A stretch of 64,000 bases of DNA from Listeria seeligeri serovar 1/2b str. SLCC3954 (GCF_000027145.1 NC_013891.1:1240001-1304000), one strand, 5' to 3'. Positions 1-8,511 are shown, numbered from the stretch's first letter. Made by a program: numbers and translations. Notes: generated by a model from the sequence alone, not told the origin.

Positions 1-293
1 AAGCGCCAGCCAATTTCTAAACAAGGAGTGAAATCAGCTTCAAAATTCGTTTCATGAAAACCTGTGAATCCGATAAAATCACCGCTGGATTTCTCTTCAA
101 TTGCAAATAATCCATAACCTAGTAACGCTAATTCTTGCTGATTCCTATCAAGAAGTGCGTTACTTTCTTTTGTAGTTAGTACCTTAGGAAAGTATTTCAT
201 CACATCCAAATCGGAATTCAATTCAGCAAATGGAATATAGTCATCTGGGAGATAATCGCGTGCAATTAAACGCTTCGTTTCAAAATAAATCAA
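1..293 (-). CDS. GNAT-family N-acetyltransferase (3' part cut by window edge)
   Basis: The reverse strand encodes 97 residues of an open frame running off the window start. It begins at a TTG (293-291) eight bases after an AGGTGGT ribosome site; no ATG lies near. The sequence opens with an ETKRLIARDY motif and later has FIGFTGFHE and CLEIGWR, the pattern of RimJ/RimL-type GNAT acetyltransferases, which move acetyl from acetyl-CoA to an amine. The acetyl-CoA binding loop lies outside the window, so substrate and completeness cannot be judged. It ends the strand unit downstream of lexA, 25 bases from the lexA stop. Confidence 0.75.
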   Translation of the reverse strand, partial: MIYFETKRLIARDYLPDDYIPFAELNSDLDVMKYFPKVLTTKESNALLDRNQQELALLGYGLFAIEEKSSGDFIGFTGFHETNFEADFTPCLEIGWR

Positions 294-318
294 ATTAAAA
301 ACCACCTAACAGAAAAAT

Positions 319-933
319 TTAGTGGATGTCTCTATAAAGACCAATTACTTTACCTAAAATAGTAACATTGTTTAATATAATTGGTTCTAAAGCATCGTTT
401 TCTGGTTGCAGTCTAAAGTGATTTGCTTCTTTATAGAATCGTTTACAAGTAGCTTCATTCTCATCGGTCATGGCAACAACGATTTCGCCATTAATTGCAG
501 AACTTTGTTGTCTAACAATTACTTTATCGCCATCAAGAATTCCTGCATTAATCATACTTTCTCCGTCGATTTCGAGCATGAAGACATTTGTTTCACCAGC
601 AGCCATATATTCAGGAAGTGGGAAATATTCTTCTATATTTTCGATTGCAGTAATAGGCATACCAGCAGTTACTTTTCCGATTATTGGGATGTTAACGACA
701 TTAGGCGTTTCTACTTCATCTTCTAAAGATAAAATTTCAATTGCACGAGGCTTGGTAGGGTCACGTCTAATCAGCCCTTTGCCTTCAAGACGAGCAAGAT
801 GTCCGTGAACAGTAGAGCTTGATGCAAGTCCAACTGCCTCACCTATTTCACGTACGGAAGGTGGATAACCTTTTTCTTTTACTTCGGACTTTATAAATTC
901 ATATATATCTTGTTGACGCTTAGATATTTTCAT
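319..933 (-). CDS. lexA: LexA SOS repressor/autoprotease
   Basis: The 204-aa protein is the SOS regulator: it binds operators as a dimer and cleaves itself when RecA filaments form on single-stranded DNA. Residues 1-70 form the winged-helix DNA-binding domain; the rest is the S24 peptidase fold. The cleavage bond Ala90-Gly91 (VTAGMP), nucleophile Ser126 (GESM) and general-base Lys164 are all visible, so it should be an active repressor. The ATG is preceded by GAGGTGATT. It is divergent from yneA across 152 bases holding three LexA boxes, which implies autoregulation. Length is normal for Firmicute LexA (DinR). Confidence 0.98.
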   Translation of the reverse strand: MKISKRQQDIYEFIKSEVKEKGYPPSVREIGEAVGLASSSTVHGHLARLEGKGLIRRDPTKPRAIEILSLEDEVETPNVVNIPIIGKVTAGMPITAIENIEEYFPLPEYMAAGETNVFMLEIDGESMINAGILDGDKVIVRQQSSAINGEIVVAMTDENEATCKRFYKEANHFRLQPENDALEPIILNNVTILGKVIGLYRDIH

Positions 934-971
934 GGAATCACCTCTTTGATTTAGTGGTTATTTATAAATTA

Positions 972-1000
972 AGTATAGCAAAAGAAAATCCAATATGCAA
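972..1000 (-). promoter_or_regulatory. lexA promoter
   Basis: On the minus strand a TTGCAT -35 (1000-995) and TATACT -10 (977-972) are separated by 17 bases. A LexA box at 998-1011 overlaps the upstream edge of the -35, fitting autorepression. Confidence 0.7.
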
Positions 1001-1070
1001 ACAAAGGTTCGTTTTTTATTGACATATACGAACGGCTGTTCTATAATATAGAAAAGCGAACATACATTCT
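998..1070. promoter_or_regulatory. Three LexA operators (SOS boxes) between lexA and yneA
   Basis: Three 14-mers fit the Bacillus/Listeria consensus CGAAC-N4-GTTCG: 998-1011 (minus strand CGAACCTTTGTTTG), 1029-1042 (CGAACGGCTGTTCT) and 1057-1070 (CGAACATACATTCT). Each keeps one perfect CGAAC half and deviates by one base in the other half. The middle box fills the spacer of the yneA promoter and the third lies just past its -10, so LexA binding would block polymerase directly; the first overlaps the lexA -35. Confidence 0.9.
1019..1047 (+). promoter_or_regulatory. yneA sigma-A promoter
   Basis: A perfect TTGACA (1019-1024) and a perfect TATAAT (1042-1047) are 17 bases apart. Such a strong promoter with a LexA box inside it is expected for a tightly repressed SOS gene. 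Confidence 0.9.
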
Positions 1071-1085
1071 TTTGGAGGGGTTATA

Positions 1086-1415
1086 ATGACTTTAAAATTA
1101 ATTTGGGATAAATTTTATGTTTCTATTATATTTGTAATTACTTGTTTAGTTTTAGGTATTGTTTTGATGTGTACGATTATTGGGAATGGCAGTGATTACT
1201 CGGAAGTTAGTGTAAGTGAGGGAGATTCTTTATGGGCATTGGCAGACGAATACGCAGGGAAGAGCAATATGGCGAAAGCTGAGTTTGTTTCTTGGGTCGA
1301 GCAAGAAAATAATTTGACTGACGGACATATCAAAGCAGGAGAATCGGTCGTTATTCCAGTTCACGAAACAAAGTTACTAAATAGCGATTCAAGTATTCAA
1401 CTAGCAAATCAATGA
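1086..1415 (+). CDS. yneA: YneA, SOS-induced cell division inhibitor
   Basis: The 109-aa protein has one membrane segment at about residues 11-32 followed by an extracytoplasmic LysM domain (about 38-95, [14 protein letters not shown] to VVIPV). In Bacillus and Listeria YneA delays septation during DNA damage so cells filament. The ATG follows a GGAGGGG site. It sits alone behind an SOS promoter, divergent from lexA. In B. subtilis a recombinase-like gene yneB follows; here the next gene is ynzC, so yneB is absent. Identification rests on position, LysM and SOS control together. Confidence 0.93.
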   Translation: MTLKLIWDKFYVSIIFVITCLVLGIVLMCTIIGNGSDYSEVSVSEGDSLWALADEYAGKSNMAKAEFVSWVEQENNLTDGHIKAGESVVIPVHETKLLNSDSSIQLANQ

Positions 1416-1436
1416 ACATGATTTGGTTTTCATTTA

Positions 1437-1445
1437 TGATATAAT
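1437..1445 (+). promoter_or_regulatory. Extended -10 promoter for ynzC
   Basis: TG-A-TATAAT (TATAAT at 1440-1445) lies 67 bases before ynzC. No good -35 is visible, so the extended -10 would do the work. Confidence 0.5.
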
Positions 1446-1511
1446 AGTAGGGGAGTAGTGAGTTTATGCTACTTTCCTATTTTAATATAATGAAGAAAAG
1501 GATGAAGCACT

Positions 1512-1739
1512 ATGTTAGAAAAAGCGAAAATAGACCGCATTAACGAACTTTCTAAAAAGAAAAAAGCAGGAACATTAACTGCTCCAGAAAAAGTGGAGCA
1601 AGAAAAGTTAAGAAAAGAATATATAAAATCGTTTCGGTCACATATGAAAGGTACGATTGAGAATACAACTATCATTGATCCTAAGGGAAATGATGTGACA
1701 CCGCATAAAGTAAAACAAATGCGAAAAAATAATAAGTGA
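1512..1739 (+). CDS. ynzC: YnzC-family small cytosolic protein (DUF896)
   Basis: This 75-aa, highly charged protein belongs to the DUF896/UPF0291 family, whose B. subtilis member YnzC is a short helical-hairpin protein of unknown role encoded beside yneA. The N-terminal half ([21 protein letters not shown], read as two helices) and a conserved FRSHMKG near residue 43 support the family. The C-terminus is basic. No enzymatic residues are evident. The ATG follows a modest AAAGGATG site and the gene has its own likely promoter. Confidence 0.85.
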   Translation: MLEKAKIDRINELSKKKKAGTLTAPEKVEQEKLRKEYIKSFRSHMKGTIENTTIIDPKGNDVTPHKVKQMRKNNK

Positions 1740-1816
1740 AAATTAGCACCAAATGAACATTTATGAGCAAATGAACAAAAATAACAATCAATTAAGCAAT
1801 TTAAAGCAATTATTAG

Positions 1817-1845
1817 TTGTGTTAATTAGTTTTTAGGCTTATTAT
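1817..1845 (+). promoter_or_regulatory. tkt promoter
   Basis: TTGTGT (1817-1822) and TATTAT (1840-1845) with a 17-base spacer lie 40 bases before the likely tkt start. Confidence 0.6.
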
Positions 1846-1885
1846 TAAAAGTAGTTAAAATTATATTGAAGAGAGGATGTTTCAT

Positions 1886-3880
1886 TTGTTCGATAACACA
1901 GATACTTTAGCAGTGAATACAATTCGTACATTATCAATTGATGCAATTCAAAAAGCAAATTCTGGCCATCCAGGATTACCTATGGGAGCGGCTCCAATGG
2001 CTTATGCACTTTGGTCTCGTGTATTAAATACTAATCCTAAGAATTCTCATTGGTTTAACCGTGATCGTTTTGTACTTTCTGCAGGACATGGTTCAATGCT
2101 TTTATATAGTTTGCTACATTTAAGTGGATTTAAATTAGAATTAGAAGATCTGAAAAACTTCCGCCAATGGGAAAGTAAAACTCCAGGTCATCCTGAATAT
2201 CGTTATACAGATGGTGTTGATGCAACAACTGGACCACTTGGACAAGGGATTGCAATGGCTGTTGGTATGGCTATGGCAGAACGTCACTTAGAAGCGAAAT
2301 ATAACAAAGATGGCTTCCCGGTAGTAGATCATTATACTTATGCATTATGTGGTGATGGAGATTTAATGGAAGGCGTGGCATCTGAAGCGGCTTCTTATGC
2401 AGGTCACCAACAACTAGGTAGATTGGTATTGTTATATGATTCCAATGATATCTCTCTTGATGGAGATTTGGATAAATCATTCTCTGAAAATGTAAAACAA
2501 CGCTTTGAAGCATATGGTTGGGAACATTTACTTGTGAAAGATGGTAATGATACAGCAGAAATTTTAGCAGCAATTGAAAAAGCTAAACAAAATACATCTC
2601 AACCAACTATGATTGAAGTGAAAACAGTGATAGGCTTTGGTTCTCCTAATGCTGGAACTAGCAAAGTACATGGTGCTCCACTAGGGGATGAAGGTATTTT
2701 AGAAGCGAAAAAAGCATACGGTTGGAACTATGAAGAGAAATTCTTTGTTCCTGAAGAAGTAACTGCACGCTTTAAAGAAACAATCGGTGAACGTGGTGAA
2801 AAAGCTGAAGCCGCTTGGAATGAATTATTTACATCATATAAAGAAAAATATCCAGAGCTTGCAAAACAATTAGAAGATAGTTTAGATAACAAATTGCCAA
2901 CTGATTGGGATGCCGAGTTACCAACTTATGACGACTCCAAAGCATTAGCTAGCCGTGCTTCTAGTGGGGAAGTAATCAATGCACTAGCAGCAAAAGTTCC
3001 TACTCTATTTGGTGGTTCTGCTGATCTTGCTGGCTCTAACAATACTACAATTAAAACTGATGGTGAATTTACAAAAGCAACACCAGCTGAACGAAACATT
3101 TGGTTTGGCGTCCGTGAATTTGCGATGGGTGCAGCCTTAAACGGTATGGCGCTTCACGGTGGTTTACAAGTTTATGGCGGAACTTTCTTCGTCTTCTCGG
3201 ATTATGTACGTGCAGCAATTCGTTTATCGGCAATCCAACACTTACCTGTAACTTATGTTATGACACATGACAGTATTGCGGTAGGAGAAGATGGACCGAC
3301 ACATGAACCTGTTGAGCAACTTGCAAGCCTACGTGCAATGCCAGGACTATCTGTTATCCGTCCTGCTGATGGAAATGAAGTTGTTGAAGCTTGGAGACTA
3401 GCTATTACATCGACGTCAACTCCGCATGTACTCGTGCTTACTCGCCAAGGATTACCAACATTACCAAATTCTGCTAAATTAGCTGCAGAAGGTGTTAAAA
3501 AAGGCGCTTATGTTATCTCGCCAGCTAAAAAAGATCAAGCAGATGCAATTATTCTTGCAAGTGGTTCGGAAGTTAACTTGGCAATTGAAGCACAAAAAGA
3601 ACTTCTAGCGGGTGGAACGGATGTATCTGTTGTAAGCGTACCTTCATTCGATTTATTTGAGCAACAATCAGCTGAATACAAAGAGAGTGTATTACCAAAT
3701 GCTGTTAGAAAACGTGTAGCAGTGGAAATGGGCGCTAGCTTTGGTTGGGAACGCTATGTTGGCTTAGATGGAAAAGTAATTGGAATCGATAAATTTGGTG
3801 CTTCCGCGCCAGGTGAAACAGTAATTCATAATTATGGCTTTACTGTTGAAAATGTTGTAAATACAGTGAAATCACTTTAA
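1886..3880 (+). CDS. tkt: Transketolase
   Basis: The enzyme transfers two-carbon units in the non-oxidative pentose phosphate pathway using thiamine diphosphate (TPP) and divalent metal. The N-terminal TPP domain shows the [13 protein letters not shown] metal/TPP motif, preceded by [16 protein letters not shown]; the pyrimidine domain has the [15 protein letters not shown] and [16 protein letters not shown] signatures. The full length of about 664 aa is normal. A GAGAGG site directly abuts an upstream in-frame ATG at 1877, too close to use; the TTG at 1886 has ideal 9-base spacing and gives the usual [14 protein letters not shown] start. It is followed by its own terminator, so it is monocistronic. 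Confidence 0.97.
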   Translation: MFDNTDTLAVNTIRTLSIDAIQKANSGHPGLPMGAAPMAYALWSRVLNTNPKNSHWFNRDRFVLSAGHGSMLLYSLLHLSGFKLELEDLKNFRQWESKTPGHPEYRYTDGVDATTGPLGQGIAMAVGMAMAERHLEAKYNKDGFPVVDHYTYALCGDGDLMEGVASEAASYAGHQQLGRLVLLYDSNDISLDGDLDKSFSENVKQRFEAYGWEHLLVKDGNDTAEILAAIEKAKQNTSQPTMIEVKTVIGFGSPNAGTSKVHGAPLGDEGILEAKKAYGWNYEEKFFVPEEVTARFKETIGERGEKAEAAWNELFTSYKEKYPELAKQLEDSLDNKLPTDWDAELPTYDDSKALASRASSGEVINALAAKVPTLFGGSADLAGSNNTTIKTDGEFTKATPAERNIWFGVREFAMGAALNGMALHGGLQVYGGTFFVFSDYVRAAIRLSAIQHLPVTYVMTHDSIAVGEDGPTHEPVEQLASLRAMPGLSVIRPADGNEVVEAWRLAITSTSTPHVLVLTRQGLPTLPNSAKLAAEGVKKGAYVISPAKKDQADAIILASGSEVNLAIEAQKELLAGGTDVSVVSVPSFDLFEQQSAEYKESVLPNAVRKRVAVEMGASFGWERYVGLDGKVIGIDKFGASAPGETVIHNYGFTVENVVNTVKSL

Positions 3881-3890
3881 TTTATCTAAA

Positions 3891-3928
3891 ACAGGTCGTG
3901 CTAGTTTTCTAGAGCGGTCTGTTTTTTT
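3891..3928 (+). terminator. tkt intrinsic terminator
   Basis: A 14-bp imperfect stem (3891-3904 with 3909-3922, three G-U pairs and one mismatch) closes a TTTT loop and runs into seven T. Confidence 0.8.
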
Positions 3929-4034
3929 ATTGGGATAATTGATTGCGCAGTATTGCCATTAATGATATAATTACGAGGTTGTTTGAAGCTTTTATTGCTA
4001 AATTGATCAAGATAATATGTTTTAACAAAAAGTA

Positions 4035-4063
4035 TTGTCTGTTTAATATAAATCAAGTACAAT
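4035..4063 (+). promoter_or_regulatory. yneF promoter
   Basis: TTGTCT (4035-4040) and TACAAT (4058-4063) are 17 bases apart, 37 bases before the gene. Confidence 0.7.
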
Positions 4064-4100
4064 AAAAGAGGATTTTGTTTCAAGGAGGAGAAAAGAGACT

Positions 4101-4340
4101 ATGTGGATTTACATTCTTGTCGGCATTATTTGTTTGCTAGCTGGTCTTGCGGGAGGATTCTTTATTGCAAGACGTTACATGATGAGCTATTTAAAAAACA
4201 ATCCGCCAATTAACGAACAAATGTTACAAATGATGATGGCGCAAATGGGTCAAAAACCATCACAAAAGAAAATTAACCAAATGATGAGCGCAATGAACAA
4301 ACAGCAAGAAAAAGAAAAACCAAAAAAGGCGAAGAAATAA
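4101..4340 (+). CDS. yneF: YneF-family small membrane protein (UPF0154)
   Basis: This 79-aa protein has one N-terminal transmembrane helix (about residues 3-23, [19 protein letters not shown]) followed by a Met/Gln-rich cytosolic segment that carries [21 protein letters not shown], characteristic of UPF0154/YneF. The C-terminal tail is lysine-rich. The family is widespread in Firmicutes and its function is unknown. The ATG follows AAGGAGGAG. It lies just downstream of tkt as in B. subtilis but has its own promoter and shares a bidirectional terminator with the converging methyltransferase gene. Confidence 0.9.
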   Translation: MWIYILVGIICLLAGLAGGFFIARRYMMSYLKNNPPINEQMLQMMMAQMGQKPSQKKINQMMSAMNKQQEKEKPKKAKK

Positions 4341-4355
4341 TCTTTTTAACAATGT

Positions 4356-4390
4356 AAAACCCTTCAAAACTCGTTTTGAAGGGTTTTTTA
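4356..4390. terminator. Bidirectional terminator between yneF and the methyltransferase gene
   Basis: A perfect 14-bp stem (4356-4369 with 4374-4387) with A-run on the left and T-run on the right can stop transcripts from both converging genes. Confidence 0.9.
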
Positions 4391-4391
4391 T

Positions 4392-5123
4392 TTAAGCTTT
4401 TATAGCAGAAATGATAAGCATCATTGGACGACGATATTCATCTTGCATTTCAGGAAGATTTTTTAGTTCAGGTGCAGGTTCTGGTTCAATGACACTTTTT
4501 ATTTGGAAACCGTTTTGAAGGAGTGTTTGTATGTAGGTCGTCAATGTACGGTGATATTTTTGAACTTCTTCACCAAGGAATGTAGTGGAGCGTATTGACT
4601 CTTCAAAATAACGATCGACAGGCCAGTGCAGGCGGTCACCTTTTTCGTCAGTGCACCAAGTTTGCGTGCCTTCTGCTGTGAAAACGGGATGTTCTACAGA
4701 GAAAAGAAAAGTTCCATTTTGTTTTAAATTGGTATGTGCTTTTTGGCAAATCGTAGTAAAATCATGTATATAGTGAAGTGCAAGGGAACTTAGAATTACA
4801 TCATAGTTTTCTGGCTCGATATCGATATCTTCTATTGCTTTTTGTTGATATGAAATAACAGGGGAAGTTGTTTTCTTGCGTGCATCTGATAACATTCGTT
4901 CCGACAAATCTATTCCTACGACTTTTTTTGCTCCATGTTCAGCAGCGTATATACAGTGCCATCCGAAGCCACAGCCTAAATCTAGCACCGTTTTTTGACT
5001 AAAATCTGGAAGTAGCTTTTCAAATTCATGCCATTCGCCAGCTGCTTTTAGTCCTTCTTTGGAGCGGGGCATTCGACTATATTCCTCAAAAAAATGCTTA
5101 TTATCGTATTTATTTTCTTTCAT
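4392..5123 (-). CDS. Class I SAM-dependent methyltransferase
   Basis: The 243-aa protein has a full Rossmann methyltransferase core: motif I VLDLGCGFG (46-54), acidic loop GIDLS (70-74), and YDVILSSLALHYI for motif IV. The N-terminal KEGLKAAGEWHEFEKLLPDF and the C-terminal part resemble uncharacterised small-molecule methyltransferases of Firmicutes. No DNA-methyltransferase catalytic motif (NPPY or PCQ) is present, so a DNA target is unlikely. It starts 20 bases after the ParB-like gene and has its own site (AAGGA, 6 bases from ATG), so it may be the last cistron of that cassette or a core gene next to it. Substrate unknown. Confidence 0.85.
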   Translation of the reverse strand: MKENKYDNKHFFEEYSRMPRSKEGLKAAGEWHEFEKLLPDFSQKTVLDLGCGFGWHCIYAAEHGAKKVVGIDLSERMLSDARKKTTSPVISYQQKAIEDIDIEPENYDVILSSLALHYIHDFTTICQKAHTNLKQNGTFLFSVEHPVFTAEGTQTWCTDEKGDRLHWPVDRYFEESIRSTTFLGEEVQKYHRTLTTYIQTLLQNGFQIKSVIEPEPAPELKNLPEMQDEYRRPMMLIISAIKA

Positions 5124-5143
5124 TTTAATCCTTCTTTCTAAAG

Positions 5144-5650
5144 TTAGTCAGTTACTTGGCTGAATTCTTTGTCTAAGAAGAGGTGAGCGAGTCCACTCAC
5201 TTGCTTTAAGCGTAAAATTTCGTTTGCATCCATGCCGATATTTTTCATAATCCAGTTGTCAGACATGCCACTATCTGAGAGTTCGCCAACGATATTTGAC
5301 ATTAATTCGACATTATGAAATCCTCGTGCTCGGTTGTGACGAATCGTTGAAGCAATTCGATTGACGGTGTTTTTTTCTAGAATAACTACTGGAATCATTT
5401 CGTTTTCTCTTTCGCGGATTCGTTTAGAAGTTTTCATGATTGTGAACCGATGAAAGCCGTCAATTATTTCGTAGTTATCAGTATCTTCTAGTGGATAACA
5501 AACAATCGGCTGTGTATAGCCATCTTCCCAAATTGATTTTTCGAGTAGTTTTAACTCTGTATTAGGGATGGTGTTAGGGTTATAGTTATTTGCTTGAAGT
5601 TTTGAATAGTGCACGGGGATAACATTATAAACAGGGCTTTTGTATGTCAT
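5144..5650 (-). CDS. ParB/sulfiredoxin-fold protein, IbrB-like
   Basis: The 168-aa protein has a ParB-like N-terminal fold: a YNPN segment near residue 23, LEKSIWEDGYTQPIVC (36-51), the nucleotide-binding DGFHRF box (64-69) and a conserved RHNRARG (104-110), then a helical DNA-binding-like end with NIGMDANEILRLKQ. The set matches IbrB, the partner of IbrA, more than chromosomal ParB (which has GERR in this box and is much longer). ParB-fold proteins bind CTP or ATP; what this one does is unknown. It is 9 bases downstream of the IbrA-like gene and has a clean AGGTGA site, so the two are surely co-transcribed. Confidence 0.85.
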   Translation of the reverse strand: MTYKSPVYNVIPVHYSKLQANNYNPNTIPNTELKLLEKSIWEDGYTQPIVCYPLEDTDNYEIIDGFHRFTIMKTSKRIRERENEMIPVVILEKNTVNRIASTIRHNRARGFHNVELMSNIVGELSDSGMSDNWIMKNIGMDANEILRLKQVSGLAHLFLDKEFSQVTD

Positions 5651-5659
5651 TATATCACC

Positions 5660-6964
5660 TCATAGAATATTATTATATTTCTCTAATGCTTTTTTTCGTT
5701 TCTCTAGTTCCAGTTTGGTTTGACCAAAACCCATGTATTTACAAGAATAATCATTTTTTAAAATCGCGATACACATCCGTTTATATGTAGGGACGCTTGA
5801 GAATTCTTTGATTTTTAAGTCATCTGGATATTCTTTGAAACGAACTACTTCCATCTTATTTGTATAAGTTCGATTGTTTTTTGGTTTACCGAGGAAGTCA
5901 GCTTGAACGTTTAAGTTTTTTAATTCTTGTACAGTTTCAACTTTTAATGCACCGCCCGTTTCGGTCCAGTAGTTGATACTTGTTTTAAATTTTTTTAAGT
6001 AGCGTTCTCTAGTGTAGCTTGGTAATGTTGTTAAAAGAAATTCTAAGTAAGACTTCCAAGTATGATTTTTAGGCAATTTAATATCTTTCCAAGCCATTGC
6101 GGAAGTTCCGCCATATATCGCAGTAAAATTGGCGCCATTAACTCTACCGACGAGTTTGGACCAAAGTGCTGGTTCGATAACACGGTATAATTTGAGACTT
6201 TCTTTAGCAGAATCATTAAATGGACTTGCGACGCGCATATCGTGAACTGGTAAACCGGCATGGAAGAACAAATCATAAATTTTGTTGTAATTCCAATTGA
6301 ATTTAGCGTTTGCAATCCAAATATCGTCAACCAACCAATCATGAATCGGATAGCCATTATAAATATTGTTTGCAATCTCTGTCGTCCAATTATGTGCTTC
6401 AAACATTCGTTCTTTTTTATGGATGGCATTGTAACGATTTAATGATTCTTGTTGGCGAATACCAACTAAGGCGATTGTTTTTTTTGCACCACTTTTTTTA
6501 TGTAGCCAGTGGATAATTTTTCGGTTAAATTCATAATCCCAAATTCCGTGGAAATTAAAATCAAACGGTGCATTATCTTCATTAATAACGAAAGGGTAAT
6601 TAGGCATTTCTCGTACCCAAATGGATTGTTTCTTTTTATCCCAAGGTATCCAGTGATCGGTAAACATAGAAACTGCAGATTGAGCGGCAACTGGGAGGCA
6701 ACACCAAATTGGCTCGATAATATCTAAGTTATTTGTGAGCGTTTCTGTGACGAATTCTGTTGTTGCTGTGTATTGGCCTTCATAATCCAAATGATAAACA
6801 TAAACTTTTTTGTCGATGTGATGTTTGCGCATATAGTCAATAACAAGTTGGAGCATAACTGCACTATCTTTTCCGCCAGAAAAGGAGACAATAATATTAT
6901 CGAATTCTGAAAATATTACTTCCAATCTTTCTTCTGAAGCTTGAAGAACTGTTCTAGAATGCAT
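5660..6964 (-). CDS. PAPS-reductase-fold protein with DUF3440, IbrA-like
   Basis: The 434-aa protein carries an adenylating PP-loop, SGGKDS (29-34), followed by HLDYEGQY (58-65), then LVGIRQQES and PIHDWLVDDIW, the ordered hallmarks of PAPS reductase and DndC-like enzymes. The C-terminal third, with YKRMCIAILKNDYSCKYMGF, is the DUF3440 type found in IbrA. Such proteins can activate a substrate with ATP; an actual sulfur or phosphosulfate substrate is not established. The ATG overlaps the end of the SNF2 gene by 11 bases and its GAGGTG site lies inside that gene, indicating coupled translation. No cysteine desulfurase is encoded nearby, unlike Dnd phosphorothioation loci. Confidence 0.88.
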   Translation of the reverse strand: MHSRTVLQASEERLEVIFSEFDNIIVSFSGGKDSAVMLQLVIDYMRKHHIDKKVYVYHLDYEGQYTATTEFVTETLTNNLDIIEPIWCCLPVAAQSAVSMFTDHWIPWDKKKQSIWVREMPNYPFVINEDNAPFDFNFHGIWDYEFNRKIIHWLHKKSGAKKTIALVGIRQQESLNRYNAIHKKERMFEAHNWTTEIANNIYNGYPIHDWLVDDIWIANAKFNWNYNKIYDLFFHAGLPVHDMRVASPFNDSAKESLKLYRVIEPALWSKLVGRVNGANFTAIYGGTSAMAWKDIKLPKNHTWKSYLEFLLTTLPSYTRERYLKKFKTSINYWTETGGALKVETVQELKNLNVQADFLGKPKNNRTYTNKMEVVRFKEYPDDLKIKEFSSVPTYKRMCIAILKNDYSCKYMGFGQTKLELEKRKKALEKYNNIL

Positions 6965-8153
6965 TCATAATCACCTCAAAGGAGTTTTTTTGTGCGAGTT
7001 CTTTTTTTATTTCATTTAATAAATTCGTTTTTTTGCTTATGTTTGTATCAATTATATGATCAAGCCCAACATTCCCACTTAAATCATGATAGTAACAGTC
7101 TTGATTTTGGCCAGTGCGATAAATACGACGTTCTGATTGATCACGCTGCGAATAATCGAAAGTTTTATCAAAATAAATAATTTGGTTATATGCTTGTAAA
7201 TTTAATCCATACGATGATTTTGCAAAAGTAGTTACTTTGACGTTAGGAAATGCTTTTAGAAGTGCTTCTTCGGAACGTTTATACTTGCAAAAAATAATCG
7301 TGGAGTCTTCTTTGCCAGCAATTAATGACTCAGTTATCGTGAATTTCTCGGATGCAAGACAATAGCAATGTTGCATTACTTGAGACATTTCAAGGAAGTT
7401 TATTTTGATAGTATAGGCAGCTGCTTTTTTTAAATAGTCTTCTTTTAACTCATAATATTTCTTTAGAAGTGATTCATCAATGGAATAATCATGACGTATG
7501 TAGTGCCAGTCAATTTTCAAATCAATCGATGAAGAGAAAATAAATGGTGTAATGAGTTTATATAAATATTCTAAATTATGGTATTTCTTAATGATATCCA
7601 TTGATTGTTTAGTGTTTTCGGTAAGTTGCGTAATAGTTACATATTCACAAAATGTTTTTTTGAATTGTGAAAAAGTTAAATTTAATATTTTGGGGGATAA
7701 AAATTCTAATTGGGACCATAAATCTAAAATATTTCGACTAAGTGGAGTTCCATTCATAATTAGTTTGTAGTTAGCTAAACTTGAAAGCTTGATGGCTCTT
7801 TGTGTTCGCAGCGCTTGCTTATTTTTTATTTTTAAACTTTCATCCATAATAATATAACTATTGGAAGCATTTTTGAGTTTTTCTCGGCACTTAAGGTAAA
7901 GTTGATCTGAATTAGAGAGCGATTCGATACCAACGATATCTTGGGGAAATTGGTAATCCCATTTGCTAATTTCATTCGCCAAGTTTTCTTTTGTTTGGAA
8001 AGGAGTGAGCCAAAGAACATAATCAGGGTTAGCATCTTTGATTAATTCGCAAGCAACCCTTGTTTTTCCTGCTCCGGGCTTCATAAACAAGGCACCGACA
8101 TTATATTTTTGGAGTTTTTCGATAGCTAATTTTTGATTATCTAATAAGTTCAT
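6954..8153 (-). CDS. SNF2-family DEAD-like ATPase/helicase (compact, phage-type)
   Basis: At 399 aa this is a minimal SNF2 motor. The Q-like start LLDNQKLAIEKL is followed by Walker A PGAGKT (26-31), motif II MDES (103-106), motif III LIMNGTPLSRN, motif V FAKSSYGLNLQ and motif VI QRDQSERRIYRTGQ with both arginines. There are no accessory nuclease, bromo or zinc domains. SNF2 motors translocate on double-stranded DNA; short versions like this are common in phages and defence islands. The gene begins inside the end of the unknown 124-aa gene (17-base overlap) and ends inside the IbrA-like gene, so the products are probably made together. Confidence 0.9.
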   Translation of the reverse strand: MNLLDNQKLAIEKLQKYNVGALFMKPGAGKTRVACELIKDANPDYVLWLTPFQTKENLANEISKWDYQFPQDIVGIESLSNSDQLYLKCREKLKNASNSYIIMDESLKIKNKQALRTQRAIKLSSLANYKLIMNGTPLSRNILDLWSQLEFLSPKILNLTFSQFKKTFCEYVTITQLTENTKQSMDIIKKYHNLEYLYKLITPFIFSSSIDLKIDWHYIRHDYSIDESLLKKYYELKEDYLKKAAAYTIKINFLEMSQVMQHCYCLASEKFTITESLIAGKEDSTIIFCKYKRSEEALLKAFPNVKVTTFAKSSYGLNLQAYNQIIYFDKTFDYSQRDQSERRIYRTGQNQDCYYHDLSGNVGLDHIIDTNISKKTNLLNEIKKELAQKNSFEVIMNAF

Positions 8154-8511
8154 GATTAATTATCACATCTTTTTCCAGTTTTTTAGGTATATGAGTTCGC
8201 ACCTTAATAATCGTATCATTAACTTTTTTAGTATGAAACGTTTGGCTAATCTTATAACTTTCTTCTTCGAAAGCGAGCATCATTTTGCTTGCATCAATCG
8301 TTTTTTTATCTGTATGTTTCTTTAATTGGAATTTCCACGTATCAGGAAAATAAAAATAACTGAATTTTGGTGAAATAGAGAAGACCATTTTTTTAGGTAA
8401 TAAGAAAAAATAGCCTTGGTATTCACAATTTGAGGGCATTTCGATAATGGATTGCTTGTCCCACTTTTCAATCTGTTCACTATAAGTATAAATTTTGTTC
8501 CATTTAACCAT
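8137..8511 (-). CDS. Unknown 124-aa protein, first gene of the SNF2/IbrAB cassette
   Basis: I do not recognise this protein. It is 124 aa, rich in Lys, Phe, Tyr and Ile, with no signal peptide or membrane helix. It begins MVKWNKIYTYSEQIEKW and contains a likely beta-rich block (YFFLLPKKMVFSISPKFSYFYF given in short as residues 34-55) and an acidic-basic helical end. The ATG lies ten bases after GGGAGA. The reading frame is supported by its intact length, by the tight 17-base overlap with the SNF2 gene and by the lack of another frame there. A role as a DNA-binding or specificity partner of the motor is conceivable but unproven. Confidence 0.65.
   Translation of the reverse strand: MVKWNKIYTYSEQIEKWDKQSIIEMPSNCEYQGYFFLLPKKMVFSISPKFSYFYFPDTWKFQLKKHTDKKTIDASKMMLAFEEESYKISQTFHTKKVNDTIIKVRTHIPKKLEKDVIINHELIR

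Noticed and set aside
3901-4083. A 60-codon minus-strand frame between tkt and yneF
   Set aside because: It overlaps the tkt terminator and the yneF promoter and resembles no family.
6043-6727. Several 60-130-codon frames on both strands inside the IbrA-like gene
   Set aside because: They are shadows of the PP-loop protein, whose motifs and overlaps fix the true frame.
5144-6964. A Dnd-type DNA phosphorothioation locus
   Set aside because: The IbrA-like protein shares the DndC fold, but no DndA/IscS, DndB, DndD or DndE is present and the DUF3440 tail differs.
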